64,000 nucleotides of DNA from Meconema thalassinum (lineage: Eukaryota > Arthropoda > Insecta > Orthoptera > Tettigoniidae), in the NCBI GenBank assembly GCA_946902985.2, contig OX336397.1, forward strand, positions 191,398,813-191,462,812, read 5' to 3'. Shown here in pieces: positions 11,741 to 23,514 of the stretch; within the stretch, counting starts at the first letter, position 1, and the number at the start of each line of letters is the position of its first letter. Under the pieces are notes generated by a model, which was not told the origin of the DNA, made no database searches, and was given only the letters and a program-made list of their open reading frames with translations. The translations under genes and the position numbers were made by a program.

Positions 11741-14570
11741 TACGAGAGAATATAATTTTTAATGCATTTGCATGTTCATTCCTTCCTCTTTATCAAACAC
11801 CAACAGTGATCTTCTATTTTCTCTTTGATGGTCATGTCTCTTATGTCATTGTGAGTCTACTCTAGATATATATCTTCCATGACCCACCTAGCGTCATCTA
11901 GCAGCGAATTTCTGAAGCTCCTCAATTCTTCCTGGTGCAAGAGGACTTCCTTTTCCATCTGGCCATCAGATCTCGTTGCCATCGCCAGCTATTATCTCCA
12001 TGATCAAGAGAACTTCGTCTACCTTTTCACCCACCATGCTGTGCTAGTATCGCCTGCTATCAACTCTTTGAAGACCATTTCCTCAAGAGAATTTAAGTTT
12101 ACAATATTGGTCATGCTTATATGTTCTCCTTTTGTCTCCTACCCTCACTCTTTCCCTTCCTTGGACCCTCCGCGCTTCGCTGAGTGGGTCTCACTTGTAA
12201 GTCGGCAGTTGACTCGGTCAGTCAAGGCTCAACTAGAGCCAGTCTCCTCAAACCAAGAGGCACTCTCTACGTTCTACGCCATGTTGGCACATTAAGTATC
12301 CGTCAAAGGGAACTTCACCTTCGACATGCAACCAAGATAAGTACAGACTTAAGGTTTTAACCTCATCTTCATCAGTTTTATTATCTACATGCTTTTATTG
12401 ATTATTTTATAGACAGCTCGAGATTACTTATTTGGGGCGGTAATCATTCTTCGCGGGATTTGCTATGTTGGGATTTTATCTGTCTAAGCCAACCTTACTA
12501 GAAAGTAGCTTTTCTTAAGCTATTTAAATGAGAGATCTTCTCACAACGTGGGATATTATCTAATACCCGCTGTCTATAAAATACCAAGCTAGTTCCTCCG
12601 CTGGATTAACTTTGGCCCCATTCTTCTATTAGGATCGTTCTGGAACCTTCCAGATCCTGTACTTTATCCACAAGTCTTGCCGTCATGTATTTTTCACTCA
12701 CTTGTGAGAATACTATTTAAAATTGAAGAATCTTCCTTCTGAATTAAAGCTCAATAGCGAATTTTCTTCCACCGTTGGAATGTTCTATGGCGCATTTAAT
12801 TGTAATACACAACTTTCTCAAGCAATAGACTTTCGCCTATCTAGTGCTACCAGTTCTTTTTCATCATTGCAATAACTTTCTTTCCCATAAACTTTCGTGT
12901 TACTACAGTGAACTTTTCATCCCTTCAACAAACTATAGTGAGAACTAGTGTTTGTTCAACATTTCTACCGCGTCGCGATCGTCCGCTTACCTTAAATAAG
13001 GCCATGAACATTTATCCTAAATCCCAATTGATATTTCCTAAACCTTCTACTAACAAACCATATTAATAAAATTGTAACTCTAGATCATTTTCTATGAGGT
13101 GTCACTCTGACGAAGTGCCCTTCCATCTTGCTTGTTTATCATTAATTAATTTCTGCATAACTACGTGTTTTATACATGGTTCAAGCTTACATTGTTTCTA
13201 CCTTATAATCAGGGAAAACAATTCTTTCAACTCATGAGTGAATTATTTCTAGGTCTAACGAAAGGGAAACTGCCCCATTTGTCTCGTGATTCCTACTTGA
13301 ACATAGGAAGTCTAGAACCTTCCTTTTGACTTTCTCTTCAGGTTTCATAGTAATTGACCTGCTCTATTTGCATAGCTATCATAAAAGTAATTCTGCATAA
13401 ATATAAGAAGTTATAGGAACTTCTCTTTCATTCTGCCTGTTCTCTTTCTTTGTTATTTTGAAGTTGTAACTTTTTCTAAGATTGGTACGCAGAGATTTCT
13501 TATAGTACACACCTTGTACTCTATTTATTGTTAAACTTTAATCACCTTAATTGTCTTTAAATTTTGAATTTTTATCTTCGCTATTTTAAATCCTTGCTAG
13601 GATTTTATAAAGGTTTGAAACCTAAAGAATTGTTAATTGCCTGGAGCAAACTTTAAATGTAAGGAGGTCTGCGACCCCAAATAGTTACTAAAAATTGAAA
13701 CTATATACTTGTCAAATTTATTACACTTCTTTAGAATTGTTAAATAAATTAAATATTTGTTTTTGGATTTATCATTTCGCAAATACAACGGTTAGGCAAG
13801 ATCCTGGCTTTCCTAACTCTTCCTAGGTTCATGCCCTCGTTAATACGCAATAAATCTGTTACAATTTGTCTTGTCAGACCAACACCCTTCCCCATAGTAG
13901 GCATATGCATGCTTGAGAGGGAATACTCTAAAGCCATTCTCTGGCAAACCGCCCAAGTCTTAGCTGCGGTTCCCGTTAGCTTCGACCAGGTCCTTACTCA
14001 CTATAGGTATCAGAGAACGGATTTGCGGTGGCAACCGCCTCTGAGTGCATTTAAAGTTAAATTTATAACTTTTGTGGGACTCTCCTCCTATTTTTCTATC
14101 CTTTTTCTCCAGTCCGAAACCCACCTCCTTTTCTTTATCATCTTCCCTTGGTGGTTAGGTTATTCCTCAGCCAATAATCTACCCACCACCTACTGCAAAT
14201 GCATCCCCGAATGTACCTAAGCGAGTCACGTGATATTTTACGACTTCTCTTTTCTTTATTAATACACGTTCCTGAACGGCATCCATAATGACCCGAGAAA
14301 CAAAGTATGAAAAATGTGCTGAACCAGATCGTACTTACTGGTGCTGATCTGTGCTATCTAAATCTCAAACCAAGAAAGCTATTTTCTTAGATGTTTTCGT
14401 TGTTTTCTCTGTTCTCTTTAATCCGACAATCAGGAGGATAAAAAATGTTGTTGGTGTAACATTTCTCTGGTAGCAGTTTAAAAAACTCTTCGTAAAATAA
14501 CTTATGGTGATTTATTATATTAATTCTAAAACAAGGTAAACATCTGATAAAATATGCCAATGAGCTCCCT
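11741..14570. other. Unresolved repeat-derived DNA
   Basis: About 2.8 kb with no recognisable gene. On the minus strand around 11950-11850 a short frame (MEKEVLLHQEEL...) looks like the start of a retroelement gag, and another around 13990-13749 (TAAKTWAVCQRMALEY...) looks like protein-coding debris, but neither could be placed in a family. The BEL/Pao 5' LTR should lie in this stretch if it survives. Plus-strand open frames here (11879-12295, 13831-14220) look like chance openings. Confidence 0.4.
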
Positions 14571-14574
14571 GATC

Positions 14575-14695
14575 CCAAAGAATATAACATCACACACAAC
14601 AATGCCCAACGAATCCCGACTCTGCTGCGGGCGCTACCGTCCGTGGGCACTGGGTGAACCACTTTGAGTCCAGGGAGGAGCACCGTACAGGCGCC
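14575..14695. repeat. Leader block preceding the 84-bp array
   Basis: Related to 6548-6668 (shared ordered blocks, including ACTGGGTGAACCAC and GCACCGTAC). The first 84-bp unit follows directly (GGCGCCCCCTCCCCTG at about 14691). Confidence 0.7.
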
Positions 14696-16722
14696 CCCTC
14701 CCCTGAATGGCTGGGCATATTATATTCAGAGGGGCCCTAGCAAGGTTTCCAGGTGGTGCGAGAGCTCATTGTGGTACTCCCTCCCCTGTATGGCTGGGAA
14801 TCTTATATTCAGAGGCGGCCCTAGCAAGGTATCCAGGCAGTGCGAGAGCTCTTTGTGGTGCTCCCTCCCCTGTATGGCTGGGCATCTTATATTAAGAGGG
14901 GCCCTAGCAAGCTTTCCAGGGGGTGCGAGAGCTCATTGTGGTTCCCCCTCCCCTGTATGGCTGGGCATCTTATATTCAGAGGCGGCCCTAGCAAGGTTTC
15001 CAGGGGGTGCGAGAGCTCATTGTAGCGCCCCCTCCCCTGTATGGCTGGGCATCTAATATTCAGAGGCAGCCCTAGCAAGGTTTCCAGGGGGTGCGAGAGC
15101 TCATTGTGGCGCCCCCTCCTCCGTATGGTTGGGCATCTTATATTCAGGGGGACCCTAGCAAGGTTTCCAGGGGATGCGAGAGTTCATTGTGGCGCCCCCT
15201 CCCCTGTATGGCTGGGCATCTTATATTCAGAGGGGGCCCTAGCAAGGTTTCCAGGTGGTGCGAGAGCTCATTGCGGTGCCCTCTCCCCTGTATGGCTGGG
15301 CATCTTATATTCAGAGGGGGCCTTAGCAACGTTTCCACGTAGTGCGAGAGCTCATTGTGGTGCCCCTCCCCTGTGTGGCTGGGCATCTTATATTCAGAGG
15401 GGGCCCTAGTAAGGTTTCCAGGGGGTGTGACAGCTCATTGTGGCGCCCCCTCCCCTGTATGGCTGGGCATATTATATTCAGAGGGGGCGCTAGTAAGGAT
15501 TCCAGAGGGTGTGAGAGCTCATTTTGGCGCCCCCTCCCCTGTATGGCTGGGCATCTTATATTCAGAGGCAGCCTTAGCAAGGTCTCCAGGGGGGTGCGAG
15601 AGCTCATTGTGGTGCTCCCTCCCCTGTATGTCTGGGCATCTTATATTCAGAGGGGGCCCTAGCAAGGTTTCCAGGGGGTGCGAGAGCTCATTGTGGTGCC
15701 CCCTCCCCTGTATGGTTGGACATCTTATATTCAGGGGGGCCCTAGCAAGGTTTCCAGGGGATGCGAGAGTTCATTGTGGCGCCCCCTCCCCTGTATGGCT
15801 GGGCATCTTATATTCAGAGGGGGCCCTAGCTAGGTTTCCAGGTGGTGCGAGAGCTCATTGTGGTGCCCTCTCCCCTGTATGGCTGGGCATCTTATATTCA
15901 GAGGGGGCCTTAGCAACGTTTCCACGAAGAGCGAGAGCTCATTGTGGTGCCCCTCCCCTGTGTGGCTGGGCATCTTATATTCAGAGGGGGCCCTAGTAAG
16001 GTTTTCCAGGGGGTGTGACAGCTCATTGTGGCGCCCCCTCCCCTGTATGGCTGGGCATATTATATTCAGAGGGGGCGCTAGTAAGGTTTCCAGAGGGTGT
16101 GAGAGCTCATTTTGGCGCCCCCTCCCCTGTATGGCTGGGCATCTTATGTTCAGAGGGGGCCCTAGCAAGGATTCCAGGGGGGGTACGAGAGCTCATTGTG
16201 GCGCCCCCTCCCCTGTATGGCTGGGCATCTTATAATCAGAGGCGGTCGTAGCAAGGTTTCCAGGGGGTTGCGAGAACTCATTGTGGCGCCCTTTCCCCTG
16301 TATGGCTGGGCTTCTTATATTCAGAGGCGGCCCTAGCAAGGTTTCCAGGGGTTGCGAGAGCTCATTGTGGCGCCCCCTCCCCTGTATGGCTGGGCATCTT
16401 ATATTCAGAGGGGGCCCTAGCAAGGTTTCCAGGGGGTGCGAGAGCTCATTGTGGTGCCCTTTCCCTTGTATGGCTGGGCATCTTATATTCAGAGGGGCCC
16501 TAGCAAGGTTTCCAGGGGATGCGAGAGCTCATTGTGGTACCCCCTCCCCTGTATGGCTGGGCATCTTATATTCAGAGGCGGCCCTAACAAGGTTTCCAGG
16601 GGGTGCGAGAGCTCATTGTGGCACCCCTCCCCTTTATGGCTGGGCATCTTATATTCAGAGGCGGCCCTCGCAAGGTTTCCAGATGGTGCGAGAGCTAATT
16701 GTGGCGCCCCTTCCCCTGTGAA
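14690..16722. repeat. 84-bp tandem satellite, about 24 units, with higher-order repeat
   Basis: Each unit contains ATGGCTGGGCATCTTATATT, then CAGAGGGGGCCCTAGCAAGG, then TTTCCAGGGGGTGCGAGAGC, then TCATTGTGGCGCCCCCTCCC. Period is 84 bp with a few 1-bp indels. Seven-unit blocks recur: the variants around 15120-15530 reappear about 588 bp later around 15705-16115, including the rare CTGTGTGGCTGGGC, GTGACAGCTC, GGGGGCGCTAG and CATTTTGGCG changes. Because 84 is divisible by three and the unit lacks stops in several frames, long open frames of 28-residue repeats run on both strands; these are not evidence for a protein. GC content is far above the surroundings. Confidence 0.95.
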
Positions 16723-17085
16723 AACATCTAGGTTACTGCCTTCCTCACCTTTGCGGTTGCAAATGTTTTTATTAATTCTAAATAATTCAAGTCCTGGACA
16801 ATACTCTTTTCTATAGGCAAAGTTGCCAGATTTAACAGTCTATCCTGACACATGGTTCATGTAAATACATTCTTATAAGTTTTAAGTTACTGCAACCCCG
16901 TTCTATTTTAGCGTCAATTACAATTATGGTGAGTAAAATTCCAGGTACTCTCCATATATTTGGGAATATATTTGGCCAACCATTTTGTTTAATATGTTGA
17001 AAAGCATTTTTTTGGTTCTGCTGATTCTAGCTCATTCAACGATGGATTAAAGAGTAGAGGTTCCTCAACCAATTCACAACCAGAT
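16723..17085. other. No gene seen
   Basis: AT-rich unique-looking sequence after the satellite array. No motif, tRNA or repeat recognised. Confidence 0.4.
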
Positions 17086-17172
17086 GTGTCACATTTTTCT
17101 CACCGGTTAAACTTCTGTGCAGATTTAGAAAGAACATCAAAACAATTCCTGAACGTCCTAACTAGATGTTGT

Positions 17173-17289
17173 ATGGTGAGGGCCCTCCCTATAGAACAGA
17201 GACTCACCGTGGCCGTGTGGCGGCTGGGGCACTGTGTATTGCTGCGTGTCGAACAAGGCATTGGTGCTGGCAGAAGCGTAGCACCCAAC
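17173..17289 (+). pseudogene. Possible PIF/Harbinger transposase fragment
   Basis: The frame reads ALPIEQRLTVAVWRLGHC and then a GIGAGRSV string. This resembles the N-terminal part of Harbinger nucleases, where an 'LPxEKRVAVALWRLATG' helix is followed by 'FGVGRSTV'. Only about 40 residues match in layout, and the DDE core is absent. A chance match remains possible. Confidence 0.35.
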
Positions 17290-17741
17290 TAGTTAACACA
17301 TTTACACTTTTGAACGTATTTAATAATCAAATTTACTTATATAAGTTTCAGAGTAGTTGCTGGAAATGCTGCACTTCATTTTCTAAACATACGTTGCACC
17401 GAAGTTTTGGTTTACTCGCTAAAAGGAAAATGTTTGTGTGTAATAAAAAGTCATGTCCAGCCTCCCACCGCCATTCATCTGTGACGTCATAGCCAGTCTC
17501 AAAGCAAGTCTATACTTGTAGAACATGTCATGTGACAAGGTTAGGTTTAGTGAGCTGAGGTTAACTTAGGTTAGCTAGCTCTACCTCACTCCTAACCAAT
17601 CATTAACCTTAAAAGCACGCTAGAGTTCTTGGAATCTGTTCATGTTATTATTATTCTTGACAGTACTTTGGAAATTACACCCTGAAAAATATCAATCCCC
17701 TTGAATTTTTTAAACTGTTGTTGTTCTTCTTCTTATTATTA

Positions 17742-17789
<48 letters not shown>

Positions 17790-17964
17790 GCCAAGTCACT
17801 TTACTAAAATTAAATTTATGTGTATTAGTTGATATGAAAGTCTCAACAACCAGCCATGCTTGCACCCACGTTTTTGCTTTCAATTTTGCTCCCATATTAA
17901 TGCCAACTCTTATAACTATAAGCAACAGCAAAATGTAATTGGAATAATATTTCTGATAATGTTC

Positions 17965-18150
17965 AAAAAAAGATCCTGAGGTCTTGGGTTTGAATTCTCA
18001 ACTATGGTTGTCAGCCAATGAGTGACACTACAGGAAACTTTTATTTTTGTGTTGTGTTGCATGATAATTTGCCCATCTCGCGGTGTAGTGACTAGTATAC
18101 TTGGGTGTTATCCCAGAGGTTTTGGGTTCCAACTCGACTATGGCCAGAAT
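17965..18150 (+). mobile_element. tRNA-derived SINE fragments
   Basis: At about 18078-18135 an A-box-like GGTGTAGTGACTAGTATACTTGG is followed at tRNA spacing by a B-box-like GGGTTCCAACTC. About 110 bp upstream, GGGTTTGAATTCTC (17988-18001) is a second B-box-like string, followed by the same CAACTATGG / GACTATGG tail. Two related head fragments therefore lie side by side. No target duplication was found. Confidence 0.45.
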
Positions 18151-18177
18151 TTAATTTTTGATATGAGAGTTGGAAGG

Positions 18178-18222
18178 TTAGGTTAGGTGAAGTTAGGTTA
18201 GGTGAAGTTAGGTTAGGTTAGG
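18178..18222. repeat. Short TTAGG-type pentamer tract
   Basis: Nine pentamers in perfect phase: TTAGG x2, TGAAG, TTAGG x2, TGAAG, TTAGG x3. TTAGG is the ancestral insect telomere unit, so this may be an interstitial telomeric trace. GGTTAG-rich simple repeats are also common in some insect genomes by themselves. Confidence 0.6.
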
Positions 18223-18249
18223 GGAGATTGCTTTAGTAAAACACCACAT

Positions 18250-18840
18250 TTGCCCCCACTTTTTACTCACACATTTTGCTCCCTCTTTGTGCACTCACTT
18301 TTGCTCGCTCTTTTTGCTCTCACTATTTTGCTCCCGCTTTTGCTGTCACATTTGCTCCCACTTTCTGCTCCCATATTTGCTCACACTTGTTTGCTCCCAC
18401 TTTTGCTTACAGTTTTTGCTCCCACATTTTGCTCCCATATTTGATCTCACTTTTTTTTTGCGTTCATATTTGCTCCCACTTTTGCATACACTTTTTGCTC
18501 CCACTTTTTTTTCTCTCACTTTTTGCTCCCACTTTTGCTTTCGCATTTGCTCCCATACTTGCTCCTACTTTTTTTGCTCTCATATTTGCTCCCACTTTTG
18601 TTTACACTTTTTGCTCTCACATTTTTTTCTCTCACTTTTTGCTCCCACTTTAGCTTTCACATATGCTCCCATACTTGCTCCCACTTTTGCTTTCACATTT
18701 GCTCCCATACTTGCTCCTTCTTTTTTTCTCCCACTTTTTGCTGTCAATTTTTGCTCCCTCTTTTTGCTCCCAATTTTTGCTCCCACTTTTTGCTCCCACT
18801 TTTTTGCTCCCACATTTGCACCCATATATGCTCGCACATT
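18250..18840. repeat. GCTCCC-rich low-complexity tract
   Basis: About 590 bp built from short variants of TTTGCTCCCACTTTTGC with frequent ACATTTGCTCCCATACTTGC units. Strand composition is extremely skewed (C and T on plus). Open frames rich in CSHF or WEQK come from the repeat and should not be called genes. Confidence 0.85.
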
Positions 18841-18983
18841 AAACTATTGTTCTTCTTACCAAGTTGTCTTTACTAGAGCTTAGTCTATGCTTGACAGTTG
18901 ATTTGGAAGTATCTGTGACTAGGTATGGTAAGCCTCATGCATTCTATAAAGGATATTCATATATTTGAAACGAACCAATAAAA

Positions 18984-19472
18984 ATGGAACTGTTATTTGG
19001 CGTTGTTCAAAACAACGTTCAAAACAATGTCGCAGTGAGCCAAAAAATTAAAAATAGTGAGGTTTTAAGTGTCAGTGATCATCAATGTAGTGTACTGCAT
19101 GAAACACTGTTGCTGTCAACAGAAAATCATGAAAATGTTAAAAAGCAAGTGCTACAAAACAATACTACTATTGAAAATAATTCAATGTTCAAAAAACCCT
19201 TAACATTATCAAAAGCCACGCAAACTCTACATGAGGACACTGCAGAGGAAGAGGAAGAGGAACAGAAATATTTAACTGGTTTTAGTAATGTTGAGGATAA
19301 TGTTGAGGATAATTATAGTCATCATAATAATAATAGTGATATAGATCATGCTGCTTATGATTATGATAATGATCCAAAACAAGACAATACTGTTTTCATG
19401 CCTATTGTTCACCGTGGAAGAAAAAGATTTACAACAAGCTTTGTTTTTAAAACTATAACACACTATCGTTAA
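18984..19472 (+). CDS. Orphan acidic protein, 162 residues, function unknown
   Basis: Starts at an ATG in good context (AAAAATGGAA) and stays open for 162 codons in AT-rich DNA. Composition is Asn-, Glu- and Asp-rich, with a run of six Glu near residue 90, a repeated VEDN motif, an Asp/Asn/His-rich stretch and a basic HRGRKR motif near the C-terminus. No signal peptide, membrane segment or known domain was recognised. It could be the N-terminal exon of a larger protein or a gene of a mobile or viral element, because it lies in convergent orientation to the IAP-like locus at 24-25 kb with only the 3.94-kb TG...CA unit and short spacers between. Chance is less likely than for most frames here. 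Confidence 0.4.
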   Translation: MELLFGVVQNNVQNNVAVSQKIKNSEVLSVSDHQCSVLHETLLLSTENHENVKKQVLQNNTTIENNSMFKKPLTLSKATQTLHEDTAEEEEEEQKYLTGFSNVEDNVEDNYSHHNNNSDIDHAAYDYDNDPKQDNTVFMPIVHRGRKRFTTSFVFKTITHYR

Positions 19473-19572
19473 GGCAAAGACTTGTATTAAGTGTGCTTTT
19501 TATTGTCATAATCATGCATACTCTGCAATGTTAAATATTCTGACCTCTATAGAAAATAGAACAACATTGTAC

Positions 19573-22500
19573 TGTCCCCGATAATCCGGATAGTAGGCTG
19601 TCAGATATCCGCCCCCTCAATCGGATTGCCAATAATCGATCGCACCGGCACAGCTACATCAATGAAAATGGCACTGACAGATACTACCGAGATTAGAGCA
19701 CAGTAGTTAACAAGAAATTATTGTGGAACACACCAAAATATACGGGGTTCATACTTACCTTTTACTTACCTATTCAAATTAATCTCGGGTCTGGGTTGCC
19801 AACTGGATCTCTTAAAAGTATGCCCTCACAATAACCTCCACCACGATATTTAAAATGAACCAAGACGGAAACAAGAAACTTTAAACTGCACAATAATTTA
19901 TTTCACATAAAGGAATAATATAACAAAAATTTAACAACAAAATAAACGTGGCGATCAGAAGCCATTGTCAATGTAATCATGTCCTCCTGTAGGACTTGTA
20001 GACTTTACATACAAAATTTCAGCTTTCTAGCTCAAAAGAACGTAATAATAATAATACACTTGGAAAGGATAAGGGAGTTGGGATGAGACATAAAGCAATT
20101 GTTTTCCTTTTTCATTAACATCACATTTTTATTTATAACCGCAAGGCTGCTATGTAGGTGACCTTGGCCACTATCATACAGTTGTCTGGCCAGCTGCGAT
20201 TCACCCTACACCAAGTCGCATGCTTGCATCGTCAAATGGACTCACCTGTCCAGCCAACGTTAGCATATGCTAGTTACATCAGAGCCTAGCTCCTTTTCAA
20301 AACACTTTAAATGTCCACAACTCAACTCAAATATTATCACGCAAATCTTTGAAATGCTCCATTCAAGTATCAATGGATTACTCTAATAATCCCAAATCTT
20401 GTTCAATTGTATAATCCAATTGTTTAACTAGCGCTGTTTAGAATATAATAACAAAAACGCTTAATGTTTATAACAAAATGTTCATTAATTATTTATAACA
20501 TTTTAATTGTTTATAACATTGTCAAACGACAATTGATAAATTTATACACGCCTCTATTAATCCCGTTCGTTTCAAATTATTATTAAAGATATTTACATAA
20601 TTATTTACAATATTTATATTATTTGTTTTAGAAATACATTAAACCACACGTTTATCCGGTTGATAATTACTTAAATCGTAGTGATATAATCGACCAATGA
20701 AGGTTAGTTATATTTAAATTTTAGATTCAGGTTTAATAAGGTTTAATAATTATTATTATTATTTGTGACGGTAACCTTCATTCAAAATCGTTATCTCCAA
20801 TTATTTAAACACTCTTGTTAATTTTAACAGTAACTTCACATGATTAATTTTCAAAGGACCTGGACAATACACTCAGCGGAAAAATACCTCGCTCAAAACG
20901 CACAAAATTGCACAAAAATAGGCCCAGAATTCATCATATATCTCAACATATATGGCATTAAAATCTTCCACAATCCATACAAAAAACCTCCACTTATAAA
21001 TTCATCAACTTCATTAATATTACTGTGGGAACCTCCTTCACTTATTCAAGGGCATTATTCATCAGCGACTTTTACACGTCCACTGAACAAACGATTATAC
21101 ATCCATAGTTCCACTTTAAAAATTCTTATATTCAACAATTGTTTCAAAAACTGTTATTATATTTAACCTTCGTGGGTTTCATTCATAAATCGATATGAAG
21201 TAAAAATTTGCCAATCACAAATAAATTTAATAGCAAATACGATTAGACACGCCTCCCTGGTCTATCAAAATTGAGATTAATATCTTCAAATTATCGCAGT
21301 ATAAAAATACTATCTTCAATCAAAGTTCATCTAAACTGCATAAATAATCGAATAGAATACAATTAGACTGTGGAATGCAAACATTATTGTTCCAATCTAG
21401 AATTGAGAAAAATTCCTATCAAATGTTCATTACTATAGTGTACTCAATAAATCGTAATCAAAGTTCATATTTCATAAAATTGTCTATAATGCAATGGTAT
21501 TTCAGAACTGACGATAAATGTCTATGTTGCAATCATGTTCATAAAACGACTAGTATTTCCAAGATCGTCGATAAGGTAATAGATTTTAACGCTCTAAAAT
21601 CTTTTAATTATTCTTCTTTCTTGAGGATGACAGAAAATTGGTCAAAGTAATTTACTGAATAGAATTACTTTAATAAAGTGACACGCTGTCTGAATTCAAA
21701 TTTGCCATAGAAAATCGTTAACTTTACAGTCAAATCGTGACTACAAAAATATGCAAATTACTGAAAGAATATATTATATCAGTCTCAACTGATCCAAAAT
21801 TATTTAAATATGCCAATGACATACTAATGTCTCAATAAATCGTAGAAAAAGGCATAAATCTTCAAAGTGTACGGAGTACAGAAATATCAAGCAAGAATAT
21901 GGGGCAAAATATATGGGACAGAAAATATGGGAAAAATGGTTGCTCAGATATCGCTAAATGGCTCAAATAAAACAAGAAACGTTCACGACTACCTTATCTG
22001 TTGATTGAAGTTTTAGAGGAAAATTTCCAAAGAAGACTGCTGATGGTTCCATTTCACCACCGTAAAGATGTGCTCCGACCTCGAAACTGGAACCAGCGCC
22101 CTCGGAGAATAGAACTGCTTCCTCCTCCGGAAATTGCACTGCTCCATGTAGACGATAGACATCCTTCTGGCAAAATTCTTCTTTGTGAGCCGGGTCTACC
22201 CTGGCCTCTCTTGATAGTTCCCTGAAGTTCTGGTAGAAATTCGCCATGAAGTTTATTGCAATAATTTCCGCAGAAATGTTCATAATTGTAGAGTATGAAG
22301 ACATTTCCACTGCCATTTGATATAATTCAGCGTTGGACTACGATGCATGAGTGTAGTTGGTTGTTCACTACATGCTCGCTTTTGTAGAAAGACGATTAGC
22401 GGAGTTCCATGCTGCTATTTCACTCCATTGATATATGTCCCAGTTGCATTAAAGATTTAATATTCCATCTCCACTTCCGTTATAATAATATTTGAAAGTA

Positions 22501-23514
22501 CTGCCAGATTATAATCTTCCATAGTAGAATGTAGCGTTGTATCACCAAACGTAATCTTCTGTATCACGGATGCAATACACGTGTCAGCCGTAGCGTAGAA
22601 TGTGGTCTTATAAAAGTGCTTCTCAGGTGGCGAGAAAATCACTTTTGTCTGCAGTCTTAAAATGCCAATATCTTCCAAAGCATAATCGTAAAAATGTTCA
22701 ACTTTCCTACACACCTCAATACTGTAATGCACAATTGAATTAGCATAAAGGCAGTAGCTAACTCTTGATAGATAATCTTGTAGACTCGTTTATGTGTGCA
22801 CTTCAACTTCGCCTAGTTTCAGAAACCGTAAAATTGAACTGCTGCACGCTCCGTGCCTGTTCGATGCGGTGGGCTCTACCGCGCGTGATAATGACGACTT
22901 GCTTCACTGAATCACTCGAAGTCTGACAATGTGAGAATCAGAAAAACGACTATAAGACACGAGAAAATGAGATATGAGATATGAGAGCTTCTCTCTGCTG
23001 TGCAAGACCTTTTATCAACTTCTTAAGGGGCGTATCCATCCCTTCCATAGCTTGTTCCTCCGTCATTGCTAGAAGTTCTAACTTTGGCTATACTTGACGG
23101 ATTTTCAAATTTCAAAAACTCAAAATTAATTTCTTCAAAATTCCAAATCAATGCCATAACTGAAAATGGATTTCCACAATTCTGCATTCCAAAAGTAATT
23201 AAATATGGTAATTTCAGTAATCTCCGTCTCCCTCCAAACTATCATTCATTGGTTCGAGCCTTTCCTCCAATAGCGTAACTTCTTCCTTAGCACAATTCTT
23301 CGTTTCCCTGCGACTGCGTCGTAAATCTCAGATCTTTCTCGAACAAAATCATGACGTCACCAAGAATCTCAGCTCAATCAGCCTACTTGCATGAAGTCTG
23401 CGTCATCCGTGCCTACGTCATGAATATACACGTCACAACTATGACAGCCATAACTTTATTCATATTTGCCAATACAGCCACCATGGTCTCAATATAATTC
23501 AATTTACGGGGGCA
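19573..23514. mobile_element. Candidate solo LTR or non-autonomous LTR element, 3.94 kb
   Basis: Begins TGTCCCCG and ends CGGGGGCA, a near-perfect short inverted terminal pair with canonical TG...CA ends, and is flanked on both sides by GTAC (19569-19572 and 23515-23518), a plausible 4-bp target duplication. No coding domain was recognised inside, and no internal second copy of the TGTCCCCGATAATCC start was seen, which argues for a single long LTR or a large non-coding element rather than a two-LTR provirus. GTAC being palindromic, it could also be part of inverted ends. Small open frames inside (20840-21166, 21375-21650, 21963-22316, 22457-22732) have no family resemblance. Confidence 0.5.

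Larger units (their letters stand above)
17300..18245. other. No gene; simple repeats and SINE debris
   Basis: A (TTA)n microsatellite occupies about 17733-17789. Two tRNA-like pieces follow (17965-18150), then TTAGG pentamers (18178-18222). Two GGTTAG-containing clusters also occur near 17540-17575. Confidence 0.5.

Noticed and set aside
11879..12295. 138-residue plus-strand frame
   Set aside because: No domain, no splice signals; the minus strand of the same DNA has retroelement-like coding debris, so this is probably a shadow.
13831..14220. 129-residue plus-strand frame
   Set aside because: No family resemblance; the opposite strand reads more like old coding sequence, and neither could be assigned.
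14690..16722. Link between the 84-bp satellite and the 84-bp zinc-finger repeat period
   Set aside because: The same period is a coincidence: the satellite frames lack the C-x2-C...H-x3-H pattern in any phase.
14664..16816. Long open frames encoding 28-residue repeats (for example GGARAHCGAPSPVWLG) on both strands
   Set aside because: They come from an 84-bp tandem repeat whose length is a multiple of three. Several frames and both strands are open at once, which a real gene would not show.
18276..18883. Cys/His/Phe-rich open frames that look like a zinc-binding protein
   Set aside because: Product of the GCTCCC low-complexity tract; no ordered metal-binding motif and frames open in all three phases.
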